Positions 54,928 to 63,612 of a DNA stretch of 64,000 nucleotides are shown here, piece after piece. Origin of the DNA: an uncultured Geobacteraceae bacterium (GTDB lineage Bacteria; Desulfobacterota; Desulfuromonadia; Geobacterales; Pseudopelobacteraceae); NCBI GenBank assembly GCA_903939115.1, contig CAJAFV010000079.1, positions 62,001 through 126,000 on the forward strand. Direction: 5' to 3'. The translations under genes and the position numbers were made by a program. The notes beneath the pieces are model-generated. The model was not told the DNA's origin. It saw nothing but the letters and a program-made list of their open reading frames with translations, and ran no database searches. The first letter of the stretch is position 1; each line of letters opens with the position of its first letter.

Positions 54928-55653
54928 TCAGGCGTATTGCTTGAGCAAGTTGCGATCAGCAAGATAATTTGGACAATAACAAGACACCATCTGCCAGAAG
55001 TCAGGGCCGTGGTGCCGCACTTTGATATGGCAGAGTTCATGGATGATTACATAGTCAAGGCAGGCAGGTGGCATCTTGATCAGGTTAAGGGAGAGAGCAA
55101 TTCGTTTGGTTGCATAAGAATAGCTACCCCAACGAGTTTTCATGGCGCGGATGGTTATAGGCGGCAGCGGGACTCCTTCTGCTTGCATCATCTTATGGCA
55201 TTCGATTGAGCGGGCTTTCACTATCTCAATAGCCTGTGTGCGATACCAATGAGTAATCATCTTACGTACAGTCTCTTCAGACGGTATCTCAGGCGAGGTC
55301 AGTATCAGTAGATCATCGTGCAGTTGCACTGAACGCCGTGGTCCCTTTGTAAACTCCAGACGAAATGCCTCTCCCTGATACATGAAAACTGCTCCACGCA
55401 CATAGCCCTGCTGTTGTGGAGTTTGCCGCTTATCCAACTTTTTCCAGACCTTTAGTACCCATTCTACCCGATTGGTAACAAAGGCCCTGACCTCTTTAGT
55501 TGCAGTCCGAAGTGGTACCCTGACAGCAACTGACTTATCTTTGCAAACTGTGATTCCAAGCGTTCTGCGGCGTGAGCGGCACCAACTGTAGGCGATAGTT
55601 ATATCTTCCAATTCGACTGAGTCATATTTGATCTCTTCAACCTTTGATGCCAT
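54928..55653 (-). CDS. YgjP/DUF45-type zinc metalloprotease
   Basis: The product is 241 residues. The zinc-binding motif HELCH (HExxH) is at about residue 205, followed by KVRHHGPDFWQMV, where a further His and Glu/Asp complete the site. An N-terminal beta-rich domain with SRRRTLGITVCKD is also typical of YgjP-like proteins. DUF45 proteins are often encoded next to type I restriction systems in bacteria. It is the last gene of a minus-strand operon after the Hsp70-like and HelD-like genes, with gaps of 46 and 22 bp. Substrate unknown. Confidence 0.85.
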   Translation of the reverse strand: MASKVEEIKYDSVELEDITIAYSWCRSRRRTLGITVCKDKSVAVRVPLRTATKEVRAFVTNRVEWVLKVWKKLDKRQTPQQQGYVRGAVFMYQGEAFRLEFTKGPRRSVQLHDDLLILTSPEIPSEETVRKMITHWYRTQAIEIVKARSIECHKMMQAEGVPLPPITIRAMKTRWGSYSYATKRIALSLNLIKMPPACLDYVIIHELCHIKVRHHGPDFWQMVSCYCPNYLADRNLLKQYA

Positions 55654-55699
55654 GAACCCCTCACTTAATCCAATTCACCCGGCTCCAATCGCATCCATA

Positions 55700-56971
55700 T
55701 CAGACAAAAAGCGGAACGCTGCTCCCCAAACCGTGGACGACACTCGTAAAAGCATCGCGCTGTTCCAGTTTGTCCCGGCCGAAGCGCTCTGTAAACAGTG
55801 CCTGGATACGGGGAATCCGCGAGGTGCCACCGGTGAGAAAAACCGTATCAATCTGTGCCGACTGCAGCCCTGACTTTGCCACCACCTCATCGATGCAGTC
55901 AGCAATCTGCTGAAAATTATCCCCATTGAGCGTTTCAAACTCTTCCCTGTCAATCTCTTCGGTAATATTCAGATCGCGGTCCTTGAAATCTATTCGGGCC
56001 AGCTCCTGCCCTGAAAGTTCGCATTTGGCCTTTTCAATCGCCTGAAACAGGAAAAAACCGTAATTGTCGGAGATAATATTCTCCAGATGCTCGATTGCCC
56101 AGCGATCATCGGCGGTGCCCTTGATTACCCTGATAAGCTCCCTCGTTTTGCGTGCCCGCAGCAGCGGGATACGGTGCCACTGACAGAGTGTGTAGATAAT
56201 ACTTTTTGGTATGGAGTTCCAGTCATCCTTTCCCATGGTCTTATAACGGGCATAGCGGCCAAAATGGTGCGCCACCTTGTCCCACATGATCTGGGAATCA
56301 AATTTATCGCCGGCGACATAGACTCCACCAAGTGAGAGCACGTCACTGCGCCGGTCGGAGCGGTCAAAGGCACCACCCTTGACGCGGATTACCGAAAAAT
56401 CAGATGTTCCGCCGCCGAAATCGCCGATGAACACAATCCGTTCCTGTCCTGGCTGCAGAGACTCTTCGAAGGTTAGCGCTGCTGCCACCGGTTCATACTG
56501 GAACCAGATGTTTTTGAACCCAGCCTTACGGGCGGCCTTTTCAAGGCGCTGCTCGGCCACGGCGTCCTTGGCGGCTTCCTTCGAAAACACCACCGGTCGT
56601 CCCAGAACAACACTCTCCACAGAGCAACCCACATATGCTTCTCCCCGTGCCTTGATCTTCCGGAGAATAATCGCCACCAGATCATCGATGGTATAGCGCT
56701 TGCCGAATATTTCGGTGCTTACGAAGCTGGTGTTCGGGAGAAATGTCTTGATCGACTGCATAAAACGTCCGGTCGCGCCGTCGCTCACATACTGATGAAT
56801 GGCCTCCTGACCGGCGAAGATCTCATGTTCTTCGTTAAAGTAGAGCACTGAGCGCAGCAGCTCTCCGCCACGGTTGATACCATCTACGGCAACAACCTCA
56901 ACTGTACCGTTTCGGTATACCGAAAGCGCCGAATTGGTTGTGCCAAAGTCAATGCCAAATACAATCTGCAC
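55700..56971 (-). CDS. YegD-like Hsp70-family ATPase
   Basis: The product is 423 residues, which is the length of an Hsp70 nucleotide-binding domain alone; the substrate-binding domain and lid are missing. ATP-site motifs are present: GIDFGTTNS (residues 5-13), GDFGGGTSDFSV, and FLTGGTSRIPRIQ near the C terminus. It matches the YegD type of DnaK relatives, whose role is not firmly known. It lies 22 bp after the HelD-like gene. It may act as an ATP-driven switch or remodelling partner for the helicase. Confidence 0.9.
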   Translation of the reverse strand: MQIVFGIDFGTTNSALSVYRNGTVEVVAVDGINRGGELLRSVLYFNEEHEIFAGQEAIHQYVSDGATGRFMQSIKTFLPNTSFVSTEIFGKRYTIDDLVAIILRKIKARGEAYVGCSVESVVLGRPVVFSKEAAKDAVAEQRLEKAARKAGFKNIWFQYEPVAAALTFEESLQPGQERIVFIGDFGGGTSDFSVIRVKGGAFDRSDRRSDVLSLGGVYVAGDKFDSQIMWDKVAHHFGRYARYKTMGKDDWNSIPKSIIYTLCQWHRIPLLRARKTRELIRVIKGTADDRWAIEHLENIISDNYGFFLFQAIEKAKCELSGQELARIDFKDRDLNITEEIDREEFETLNGDNFQQIADCIDEVVAKSGLQSAQIDTVFLTGGTSRIPRIQALFTERFGRDKLEQRDAFTSVVHGLGSSVPLFV

Positions 56972-56993
56972 CTACACACTCCCCCACCAGTTA

Positions 56994-58904
56994 TTACGCC
57001 AGACCGGCGGCAAGCTCTCTCCAGTAAACTATGTCAAGGCGCCTGCAGGCACGAGTGACGCAAACATAGAGCAGATTCCGGTCTAATGCGGACTTTCTGA
57101 AATCCTTCGAATTGGGGTCGTAAAGGATTACGTTTGCAAATTCTACCCCCTTAACCTGGTGGGCAATCGTGACCAGAGCTCCCGGCTCAAAAGTTAACTC
57201 ACCCTGTTGATGCAGCCCTTTGATGCCGGTTAACGCCTTGTGGAGCATTTTCTCGTCCGACTTTTTCTTGCAGATGACTGCAGTCAGGCTGTTCGGATCC
57301 TCGTCCACCAGTTTTTCGACAAGACGGCGCAGAAGGCCTAATGCGCTCTCCTCGTCCGCTGCCTTGTGGTACTCAAGAGCGCCGGAATGTCTGCCTATCT
57401 GTTCGCTCTCTCTGTTGCTGATCCTCGAAGCCAGCGCCATAATCTCTTTGGGGCAGCGGTAGGAAACGGAAAGGGTCTCGTTGCTCACCCCGACCTCCTT
57501 CAGATTTTTGTGAAAAATATCGAAGTCGGCAGCATCAACCCACGAGAGTATCTTTTGTTTGCTGTCTGCGCTGAGTGTTATACTGTTCCGATTGTCCGTT
57601 GCCGCAAGAATCGCCTCAAGTTCCAGAAGCGAGAGATCCTGTCCTTCATCGACAATGATATGGGCGTACCATCCAAGAGCCTCACGGATCGGTCCTTCCT
57701 TCTCTCGCAGTTGGCACAGCCGTAGCAGAACGCTCAGGTCAGCAAATGACACGGTTTGGTTTTTGGTCGAGTACCGTCGACGCAAATTGGTCAGAAACGT
57801 TTCTCTGTTCTTTCCCTCAGAAAAAAGAGCATCGAGTACATACGGCTGCCCGTAAAATCGCCACAGATCCTGAAGAGGGTCTGCTTCAAGTACTTCCGTG
57901 ACATAACGGACCAACAGACCGGACAGTTGCGATGATTTCTTCTGTGCCGTCAGTTCATCGCTGACAACCGGTTTAATGATCTTGCCGGTCAGAGCGGTAA
58001 TGGCACTCAATGTCCAGGCACTGAATGTATCAACTCTGGTGCTGCCGAGAAGATCGGAGGAGGTCTGCCTGACGTAGTTACGGAGCACCTTGTTGAACAT
58101 GAGGACAAGGCAGCGATCAGGAGTGAATCTGTCGGGGTCGTTAAACTGAAGGCACGATAGACGATGGAGGCTCACAACTGTTTTGCCGCTGCCGGCACCT
58201 CCGGTGATGAGGGTGCAGCCATCGGTGGCTTCAGAAGTAATCATGTGAAATTGATCAGGGGAGATGAGCGATACGATATCCACCATGCGATGGTCCTGGT
58301 TCGCTACCTTGGTGTCAGTAGTCGTATGATACTGTTTTTCATTTTTTACCCATGAGTCGCCGGCCAACTCATACAAATCTCCGCCGCATTCCATACGCCG
58401 GAGGGAACGCTTTACGATCTCTACCGTGTCGCGCCGGGTTATCACTCCCTCCCGCTCTTTGCCCTGAATGGTTTCGAAGTATTCATCACCAGGGTCAAAG
58501 TCATAGAAAAAGCGCGAGATCGGGGCTTTTCGCCAGTCTACGACCAGTGCCCGGTTATCATGGGATACGAACCCCTGCTTCCCGATAAGATACTCTTTCG
58601 AGCCGATTTTCTTGTCGGTATCGTTAATCCCGACAATTCCGAAGTACGGACTGTCAGTCATCTGGAAGGATGAGAGATATTTTCTCGGATCGAATTTGTC
58701 GTTCTCGATGAGCTTCTCTGTTAACGAGTTCTTTTCATGCCAGTTTACTGATTCAAGGCGTTCCTTCTCCAGTTCAGCACTGTAGGCATCGTGATGAGCT
58801 ATCTTGGTCCTGTTCTGTCTGGCCGTTTCCTCGATGGAGGTGAGTACCCCTGACAGACGCTCTTGTTCTTGCCGGACTATGTCAATTTGGGATTTTTCAC
58901 TCAT
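56994..58904 (-). CDS. HelD-like superfamily 1 helicase
   Basis: The product is 636 residues. The N-terminal coiled coil (1-60) and the block ALVVDWRKAPISRFFYDF (119-136) match HelD, the ATPase that frees stalled RNA polymerase. The helicase core has Walker A GGAGSGKT at 235-242, Walker B IIVDEGQDLS, SVSYRCPKEIM and VTRACRRLDIVYW (motifs IV-VI). The 2A/2B area is shorter than in UvrD. It is the first gene of the minus-strand operon. HelD-like proteins clear RNA polymerase or DNA; in an island the role could be defence or protection against transcription-replication conflict. The gene map with Hsp70 and protease is unusual. Confidence 0.87.
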   Translation of the reverse strand: MSEKSQIDIVRQEQERLSGVLTSIEETARQNRTKIAHHDAYSAELEKERLESVNWHEKNSLTEKLIENDKFDPRKYLSSFQMTDSPYFGIVGINDTDKKIGSKEYLIGKQGFVSHDNRALVVDWRKAPISRFFYDFDPGDEYFETIQGKEREGVITRRDTVEIVKRSLRRMECGGDLYELAGDSWVKNEKQYHTTTDTKVANQDHRMVDIVSLISPDQFHMITSEATDGCTLITGGAGSGKTVVSLHRLSCLQFNDPDRFTPDRCLVLMFNKVLRNYVRQTSSDLLGSTRVDTFSAWTLSAITALTGKIIKPVVSDELTAQKKSSQLSGLLVRYVTEVLEADPLQDLWRFYGQPYVLDALFSEGKNRETFLTNLRRRYSTKNQTVSFADLSVLLRLCQLREKEGPIREALGWYAHIIVDEGQDLSLLELEAILAATDNRNSITLSADSKQKILSWVDAADFDIFHKNLKEVGVSNETLSVSYRCPKEIMALASRISNRESEQIGRHSGALEYHKAADEESALGLLRRLVEKLVDEDPNSLTAVICKKKSDEKMLHKALTGIKGLHQQGELTFEPGALVTIAHQVKGVEFANVILYDPNSKDFRKSALDRNLLYVCVTRACRRLDIVYWRELAAGLA

Positions 58905-59003
58905 ATGCAGACCGTTGCCAATCCTGTCATTAATTAAAATATGGAATTTGATGGTACGACATTTTTAACAGAGGGAACTGCAGTTTTCTGTGCATGCAGA
59001 CAA

Positions 59004-59054
59004 AATAAAAGGCCCTGGATTTGTCGGAGTGTAACTCCTATTGCCAGAGCCTCA
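59004..59054 (-). terminator. Terminator after the quinone-oxidoreductase-like gene
   Basis: On the minus strand AGGCTCTGG ... CCAGGGCCT forms a stem with an inner GGAGT / ACTCC hairpin and is followed by TTTTATTTTG. It lies within the 270-bp gap between the convergent-side genes; the rest of that gap (58905-59174) shows no gene. Confidence 0.65.
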
Positions 59055-59174
59055 GGATAGAAATGCGTACTGATTCCATGCCGCTTATATACGCCTTATT
59101 CGGCTATGCTGTCAATGTATCAGCACCAGCGCAGCAGTCTCAAACAGGAGCAGGTCAAGAGCTGGTTTCTTTTT

Positions 59175-60164
59175 TCAGATTTGTACCACAATTTTGCCTT
59201 TTTGCCGGTTGGATTCCATGTACCTGTGGGCTTCAACAATGCTTTCTAAAGGAAATACTCTATCGATAATCGGCTTCAATACCCCATTATCAAGGCCGTT
59301 GTAGATAAATTGTTTGCCACGGGCAAGACTTTCTGCATTTTTGGCGATCTCAAACAGGGTGTACCCGCGCACAGTCAAGCCCTTGGCGAGCGCTGCAAAC
59401 AGGGGAAATGTGGTCGGTGCCGACGACAATGCACCATATTCAAAGATTGTTGCACCGGGAGCTGCTGCCCCGGCAAGCTCTCCCAACATTGCTCCTGCAA
59501 TAGGGTCAAATGCCATTTCAGCACCTTTTCCAGATGTAATGGCCATTACGCTTTCAATCAGATCCTGTTCGTCAGTCGCTATAATGTGATCCGCCCCGGC
59601 CTCCATGAGAAAGGATTTCTTATCGGCGCCGCGGGTAATGGCAATGGCGGTCGCCCCGACTGACTTTGTAATTTGGATTGCGGCTAATCCGACGCTGCTG
59701 CTCGCCGCAGTGATCAATACGGTGTCATCTTTCTGTAATTTTCCGAATTCGATAAGTGCCCCGAATGCGGTCAGGTACTGCATCCAGATAGCGGCCCCTT
59801 CAACCGGGGATAGTTTCTCGGGATAATGGGCTGCAGCATAGGCTGGCACAACGGCGCTTTCTCCGTAGACGCCATAGGTACCAATTGAAAATGAAGGTAT
59901 GGTGCTCACCCGGTCGCCGATTTTAACGCCGACAGTACCAGGACCGATTGCATCTACAACCCCCGCAGCTTCATAGCCGAGTCGAGACGGGAATGTCGGA
60001 TTTTCCAGATATTGCCCCTGTCGGAACATTACTTCTGCCCGATTCAGGCCTATCGCTTCAACTTTGAGACGAACCTCGCCCACACCCGGCTCCATTAGTG
60101 GTGACTCCTCAATTTTGAGCACCTCGGGGCCACCTGTTTCATAAAAACGGACTATTTTCGGCAT
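59175..60164 (-). CDS. MDR-family quinone oxidoreductase / alcohol dehydrogenase-like
   Basis: The product is 329 residues. A GroES-like N-terminal domain (LGYEAAGVVDAIGPG) and a Rossmann domain with NAD(P)H-binding motif AASSSVGLAAIQITKS (about 150-165). No set of four structural zinc Cys or clear catalytic zinc ligands is visible, so it belongs to the zinc-independent quinone oxidoreductase (QOR-like) side of the MDR family. It probably reduces a quinone or enone with NADPH in the cytoplasm. It is transcribed alone on the minus strand, divergent from the following operon, with about 215 bp between starts. Confidence 0.9.
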   Translation of the reverse strand: MPKIVRFYETGGPEVLKIEESPLMEPGVGEVRLKVEAIGLNRAEVMFRQGQYLENPTFPSRLGYEAAGVVDAIGPGTVGVKIGDRVSTIPSFSIGTYGVYGESAVVPAYAAAHYPEKLSPVEGAAIWMQYLTAFGALIEFGKLQKDDTVLITAASSSVGLAAIQITKSVGATAIAITRGADKKSFLMEAGADHIIATDEQDLIESVMAITSGKGAEMAFDPIAGAMLGELAGAAAPGATIFEYGALSSAPTTFPLFAALAKGLTVRGYTLFEIAKNAESLARGKQFIYNGLDNGVLKPIIDRVFPLESIVEAHRYMESNRQKGKIVVQI

Positions 60165-60380
60165 CGCTATTCTCCCTCTTATTCAGATTTAATTACCCTT
60201 GCCGCCTCGTTCAACGGCCGATAATAATTATACTCCCTCTTGGTAAAGTAAGCACCCCCAATAAAATACCCGGAACGGCTGGTTCATGATTAACGTGGCG
60301 ATTCTTTCTGAACAGGGAAAATAGAAAGCCCCTTGACGGAAGGCAGCGTCGAAGCAGACAATGAAAAAAGAGGTGATATT

Positions 60381-61403
60381 ATGACAATCAAATTTGAAGA
60401 AAAGTTTGTTTCATGTAAAGATCGAATGCGGGGGGCTTTATGGGGGAGCCTCATTGGTGATGCGTTCTGCTTGGGAAGCCACTGGATTTATAATCTGGAT
60501 GAAGTAGCGACACGATTTCCGGGAGGAATTAAAGGCTTCGAGACCCCGTTTTCCGGACACTACCATGATGGTAAGCAACCCGGTGACTTTTCTCATTACG
60601 GGGATGCCGCCCTGCTTGTTCTGGAGTCAGTTGCCCGATGCGGGCATTTCGATGCATACGACTTTGGATCGCAGCTGATCAAGCTCATGACTGATGACTC
60701 CTACATCGGCTACCGCGACCATGCCACCAAGGGCATGATCGCCAATTATCGTGCCTATCACGAGAACAATCCAACCACTCCATTTGATTTCCAACAAGGG
60801 GCTGATGATGACCAGCCTGCAACGGTTACCCATCTTGCCCCGGTAGTGGTATCACACCTGAATGACGATGACCTGCCTGGCACGATAGCAAAGGTAACCC
60901 GGGTATGTCAGAACAACCAGCGTGCCATCGCTTACTCACAGGCAACGGCCCTGATACTGCGGGCTCTGATCAACGGCAGCTCCCCAGAGGCAGCCATGGC
61001 AGAAACAATTAGGATCATACGAGCATCTGATAGTGAGTATTCTGAAGTCGTAGAACGGATAGAATCAGTCAGCGCCTCCCGGACACTTTCCGTGCATGAT
61101 GCAACCATGCTTTTCGGGCAATCCTGTCCGCTCCCCTCAAGTTTTACTGCGGCTCTGCATACAATGCTTACCTGCTCAAATGACTTTGCAGAAGCTTTGA
61201 CAGCTACTGCTAACGCCGGTGGTGATAGTGCCGGAAGAGCTGCCATGATTGGTGCCTGGCTCGGAGCATATCTCGGAATTGAGGCTATTCCGGCTGCATG
61301 GCTGACCAAACTTTCGGCTCATGACCAGATCGAAGCTGACATAGAGCAAATTGTCGCGGCAGTGGCACTGCCGCCTACACAACAGAAAGGTGATCAAGCA
61401 TGA
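60381..61403 (+). CDS. ADP-ribosylglycohydrolase-family protein (DraG-like), altered metal site
   Basis: 340 residues from the ATG at 60381, preceded by AGAGGTG; an in-frame ATG at 60333 is poorer. Overall fold motifs are clear: RMRGALWGSLIGDAFCLGSHW at the N terminus, KVTRVCQNNQRAIAYSQATAL in the middle, and NAGGDSAGRAAMIGAWLGAY (about 290-309). In active DraG/ARH enzymes the magnesium ligands lie in DDT and GGDTD motifs; here they read HYGDAAL and GGDSAGR, so the usual metal site is changed. It may act on a different ADP-ribose-like substrate or be inactive. The stop overlaps the start of the pirin remnant. Confidence 0.82.
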   Translation: MTIKFEEKFVSCKDRMRGALWGSLIGDAFCLGSHWIYNLDEVATRFPGGIKGFETPFSGHYHDGKQPGDFSHYGDAALLVLESVARCGHFDAYDFGSQLIKLMTDDSYIGYRDHATKGMIANYRAYHENNPTTPFDFQQGADDDQPATVTHLAPVVVSHLNDDDLPGTIAKVTRVCQNNQRAIAYSQATALILRALINGSSPEAAMAETIRIIRASDSEYSEVVERIESVSASRTLSVHDATMLFGQSCPLPSSFTAALHTMLTCSNDFAEALTATANAGGDSAGRAAMIGAWLGAYLGIEAIPAAWLTKLSAHDQIEADIEQIVAAVALPPTQQKGDQA

Positions 61404-61570
61404 CCACACGTCGAATTTCAAAAATATTCAAGAGCCTCCCCACCATCGAAGGTGCGGGTGTCCATCTGAAGCGGGCCTTCGGGTATTGGAACAGACCGGT
61501 TGTTATGAACACCCAGGAGGAGCTGAAAATTGCCTTTGACGAGTATCGGCACGGAACGTTCGTTAAGTAA
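61400..61570 (+). pseudogene. Pirin with its core deleted, 56-residue remnant
   Basis: ATG at 61400 overlaps the previous stop, TAA at 61568. The frame reads MTTRRISKIFKSLPTIEGAG VHLKRAFG-, which is the N-terminal signature of bacterial pirins (…PTxEGAGVxLxRxFG…), and then passes directly to PVVMNTQEELKIAFDEYRHG TFVK, the usual pirin C terminus. The two cupin domains (over 200 residues, with the iron-binding His/Glu) are missing, and the join stays in frame. The simplest view is an internal in-frame deletion. A functional small protein made of the two ends is possible since the frame is intact, but the pirin activity must be lost. Confidence 0.75.
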
Positions 61571-61593
61571 AAGGTAATCGAAAGGTTGTGCCC

Positions 61594-62727
61594 ATGCGGA
61601 TAGTCATTGCTCCCGATTCATTCAAAGAAAGTTTGACCGCACTTGAAGTGGCAACAGAGATCGAAGCCGGCTTTCGCGAGATATTCCCGGATGCGGATTA
61701 CTTCAAGCTGCCTATGGCTGACGGCGGCGAAGGTACCGTTGCCGCAATGGTCGACGCCACCGGAGGCACACGTAGAGAGGTGGATGTGACAGGTCCCCTG
61801 GGTGAACCGGTCACCGCTTTCTATGGTCTGACCGGTGATGGTAAAACAGCTATTATCGAAATGGCAGTTGCCAGTGGCCTTGCCTTAATCGCCACCCATC
61901 TACGCAATCCATTGAAAACAACTTCCTATGGTACCGGAGAGTTGATAAAGGCAGCGCTCGATACGGGTGTCAACCACCTCATCATCGGTATCGGCGGTAG
62001 TGCGACCAACGACGGGGGAGCCGGAATGCTTCAGGCTCTCGGGGTAAAACTGCTGGATCTTAACGGATGTGAAATCGGATGTGGCGGCGGTGAGCTGACG
62101 AATTTGGAGCACATTGATATCAGTAGTATGGACACGCGTCTGAGATCGTGCCGGATTGAAGCAGCCTGCGATGTTAACAATCCGTTAACAGGCCCGAAGG
62201 GGGCTAGTGCGGTCTTCGGGCCGCAGAAAGGCGCTACGCCGGAGATGGTGGCAGCTCTGGACGCAAATCTTATCCACTATGCCAGCATAATTCATCGGGA
62301 CCTGGGTGTGCAGGTGGAGTCAGTGCCGGGCGCGGGGGCAGCAGGCGGTATGGGCGCTGCCTTACTTGCATTCTTGGGGGCACAGTTACTGCCCGGTATT
62401 GAAATCATCATGGAAGCCGTCGGGTTTGAGGCTATCGTGAAGCATGCCGATCTGGTGATTACCGGAGAGGGACGCATTGACAGTCAGACCATACATGGCA
62501 AAACGCCGATTGGTGTAGCACGCATGGCCAAACGGTATGGAAAACCGGTCATCGGCATTGCCGGCTGCCTGTCAAGCGATGCAGCCGTGGTTCATGGCCA
62601 CGGCTTTGACGCCGTCTTCAGTGTAATCAGCCAGGTTTGTACCGTGGAGGAAGCCTTAACAAATGCGGCCGTAAATGTTCGAACTGCTTCTCGAAACATT
62701 GCTGCTATTCTAAAGATGGAGGTTTGA
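61594..62727 (+). CDS. Glycerate kinase (GarK/GlxK type)
   Basis: 377 residues from the ATG at 61594 with AAAGG upstream; a GTG two codons earlier is also in frame. The N terminus IAPDSFKESLTALEVA and the later blocks LPMADGGEGTVAAMV, IGIGGSATNDGGAGMLQALG, VFGPQKGA, PGAGAAGGMGAALLAF and TGEGRIDSQTIHGKTPIGVA are the full set of type I glycerate kinase signatures. It converts glycerate to phosphoglycerate with ATP. It is 23 bp after the pirin remnant and 1 bp before the small gene, in an operon starting at 60381. No further glycerate or glycolate gene is near it. Confidence 0.94.
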   Translation: MRIVIAPDSFKESLTALEVATEIEAGFREIFPDADYFKLPMADGGEGTVAAMVDATGGTRREVDVTGPLGEPVTAFYGLTGDGKTAIIEMAVASGLALIATHLRNPLKTTSYGTGELIKAALDTGVNHLIIGIGGSATNDGGAGMLQALGVKLLDLNGCEIGCGGGELTNLEHIDISSMDTRLRSCRIEAACDVNNPLTGPKGASAVFGPQKGATPEMVAALDANLIHYASIIHRDLGVQVESVPGAGAAGGMGAALLAFLGAQLLPGIEIIMEAVGFEAIVKHADLVITGEGRIDSQTIHGKTPIGVARMAKRYGKPVIGIAGCLSSDAAVVHGHGFDAVFSVISQVCTVEEALTNAAVNVRTASRNIAAILKMEV

Positions 62728-62728
62728 A

Positions 62729-62872
62729 ATGGAAAATGCAAATCTAATAAAACGTTTCCGCGAAACGTACACAAGCCTATCTGCTAAAATGGACGATGAC
62801 GAAGTTCTTCACTGGCTTGAGCATCATGATGAAGAATACGAATACCTTGTACATAAGCCTGTCAAGCAATAG
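62729..62872 (+). CDS. Small acidic protein, unknown
   Basis: The product is 47 residues from an ATG six bases after GGAGG, directly behind the glycerate kinase stop. It begins MENANLIKRFRETYTSLSAK and continues as an acidic, His-containing helix (DDDEVLHWLEHHDEEYEYL). The ribosome site and the tight spacing support real translation. I do not recognise a family; a small regulatory or toxin-antitoxin-like partner is possible but there is no evidence for either. Confidence 0.6.
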   Translation: MENANLIKRFRETYTSLSAKMDDDEVLHWLEHHDEEYEYLVHKPVKQ

Positions 62873-62982
62873 CGGGTTGCCAATGTGGAATTTGAAAGTA
62901 AGCATTGATGGAATTCTGCTTGAATGCAATTCATGTGACTCATAATTTCTGATGCAGCAAAAACTTTTTATTAAACTTTTTG

Positions 62983-63011
62983 TTGACACTATCAAATTAT
63001 ATCTGTATTAA
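62983..63011 (+). promoter_or_regulatory. Sigma-70 promoter of the small cassette at 63042
   Basis: TTGACA, 17-bp spacer, TATTAA. It lies about 30 bp before the small reading frame. Confidence 0.6.
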
Positions 63012-63041
63012 GGTGCAATATCATATTTTGAGAGCGGTTAT

Positions 63042-63191
63042 ATGCAATCAATGAACGCCACATATCCGATAAAATTATCCTTCGCACAGCCACTGTGCGG
63101 CGGTATGCACAATTTTAGCAGCGAGAGCTGGGATAATGGCATTTTTGTAGTTACAGAGTATTCCTCAAAAGAGGATTATATCGTGAGGTAA
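63042..63191 (+). CDS. 49-residue protein with its own promoter and terminator
   Basis: ATG at 63042, stop TAA at 63189-63191. The product begins MQSMNATYPIKLSFAQPLCG and ends EYSSKEDYIVR. A weak GAGAGCGG sequence stands upstream. The unit has a good -35/-10 pair before it (62983) and a terminator after it (63223), so it is either a small gene or a short non-coding RNA. No known domain is visible. The local DNA is A/T-rich compared with the glycerate kinase gene. Confidence 0.4.
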   Translation: MQSMNATYPIKLSFAQPLCGGMHNFSSESWDNGIFVVTEYSSKEDYIVR

Positions 63192-63222
63192 GGATTAGCA
63201 ACGCATTTTTATGTGTTCATGA

Positions 63223-63256
63223 AACCCGACCCTCATTTGAGATGGCCGGGTTTTTT
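63223..63256 (+). terminator. Terminator of the small cassette
   Basis: AACCCGACC ... GGCCGGGTT stem with one mismatch, followed by TTTT. Confidence 0.75.
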
Positions 63257-63383
63257 CGTTTATAGAGTAACAGAGTCAAAGTAGGCCTGATAAGTAAGAC
63301 AACTGAATTATGTGTGCAGAATGCTGGAGGGGCAGATCCCTCCGCAAGCTGAACAAATATCAAAGAAGGGGAAAAACTTTCAA

Positions 63384-63527
63384 ATGATTTTAAGACCACT
63401 ATTTTCACGTTCCTGGCATACAGCATTATCAGAATGTGCACTCCACGCGGAGACCAGTACATCAACATTGTCACTGTATCGATTTAATGCCAGCCAATAT
63501 GTAGGCGGAAGTCCAATACATAGTTAA
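63384..63527 (+). CDS. Possible 47-residue protein
   Basis: ATG at 63384 with AAGGGG upstream; product MILRPLFSRSWHTALSECAL and on to GGSPIHS. A 25-codon frame (63310) ends directly before it and overlaps by ATGA, suggesting coupled tiny genes. It is followed by a terminator at 63555. Coding potential is weak and the stretch may be non-coding. Confidence 0.25.
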   Translation: MILRPLFSRSWHTALSECALHAETSTSTLSLYRFNASQYVGGSPIHS

Positions 63528-63554
63528 TCATCCTGAGAAGAGTGCCGTTCAAAC

Positions 63555-63585
63555 ACCCTCTAGTCAGATGATTAGGGGGTTTTTT
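63555..63585 (+). terminator. Terminator before the tRNA group
   Basis: ACCCTCTA / TTAGGGGGT stem (one G-T pair), then TTTTTT. Confidence 0.75.
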
Positions 63586-63612
63586 AGTTTATAGGTTGCC
63601 ACCAGTAAATAC

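Noticed and set aside
62777-62995. Minus-strand 72-residue frame
   Set aside because: It covers the small plus-strand gene with its own GGAGG and the promoter at 62983, and has no ribosome site.
63217-63474. Minus-strand 85-residue frame
   Set aside because: It crosses a plus-strand terminator, has no ribosome site and no recognisable content.
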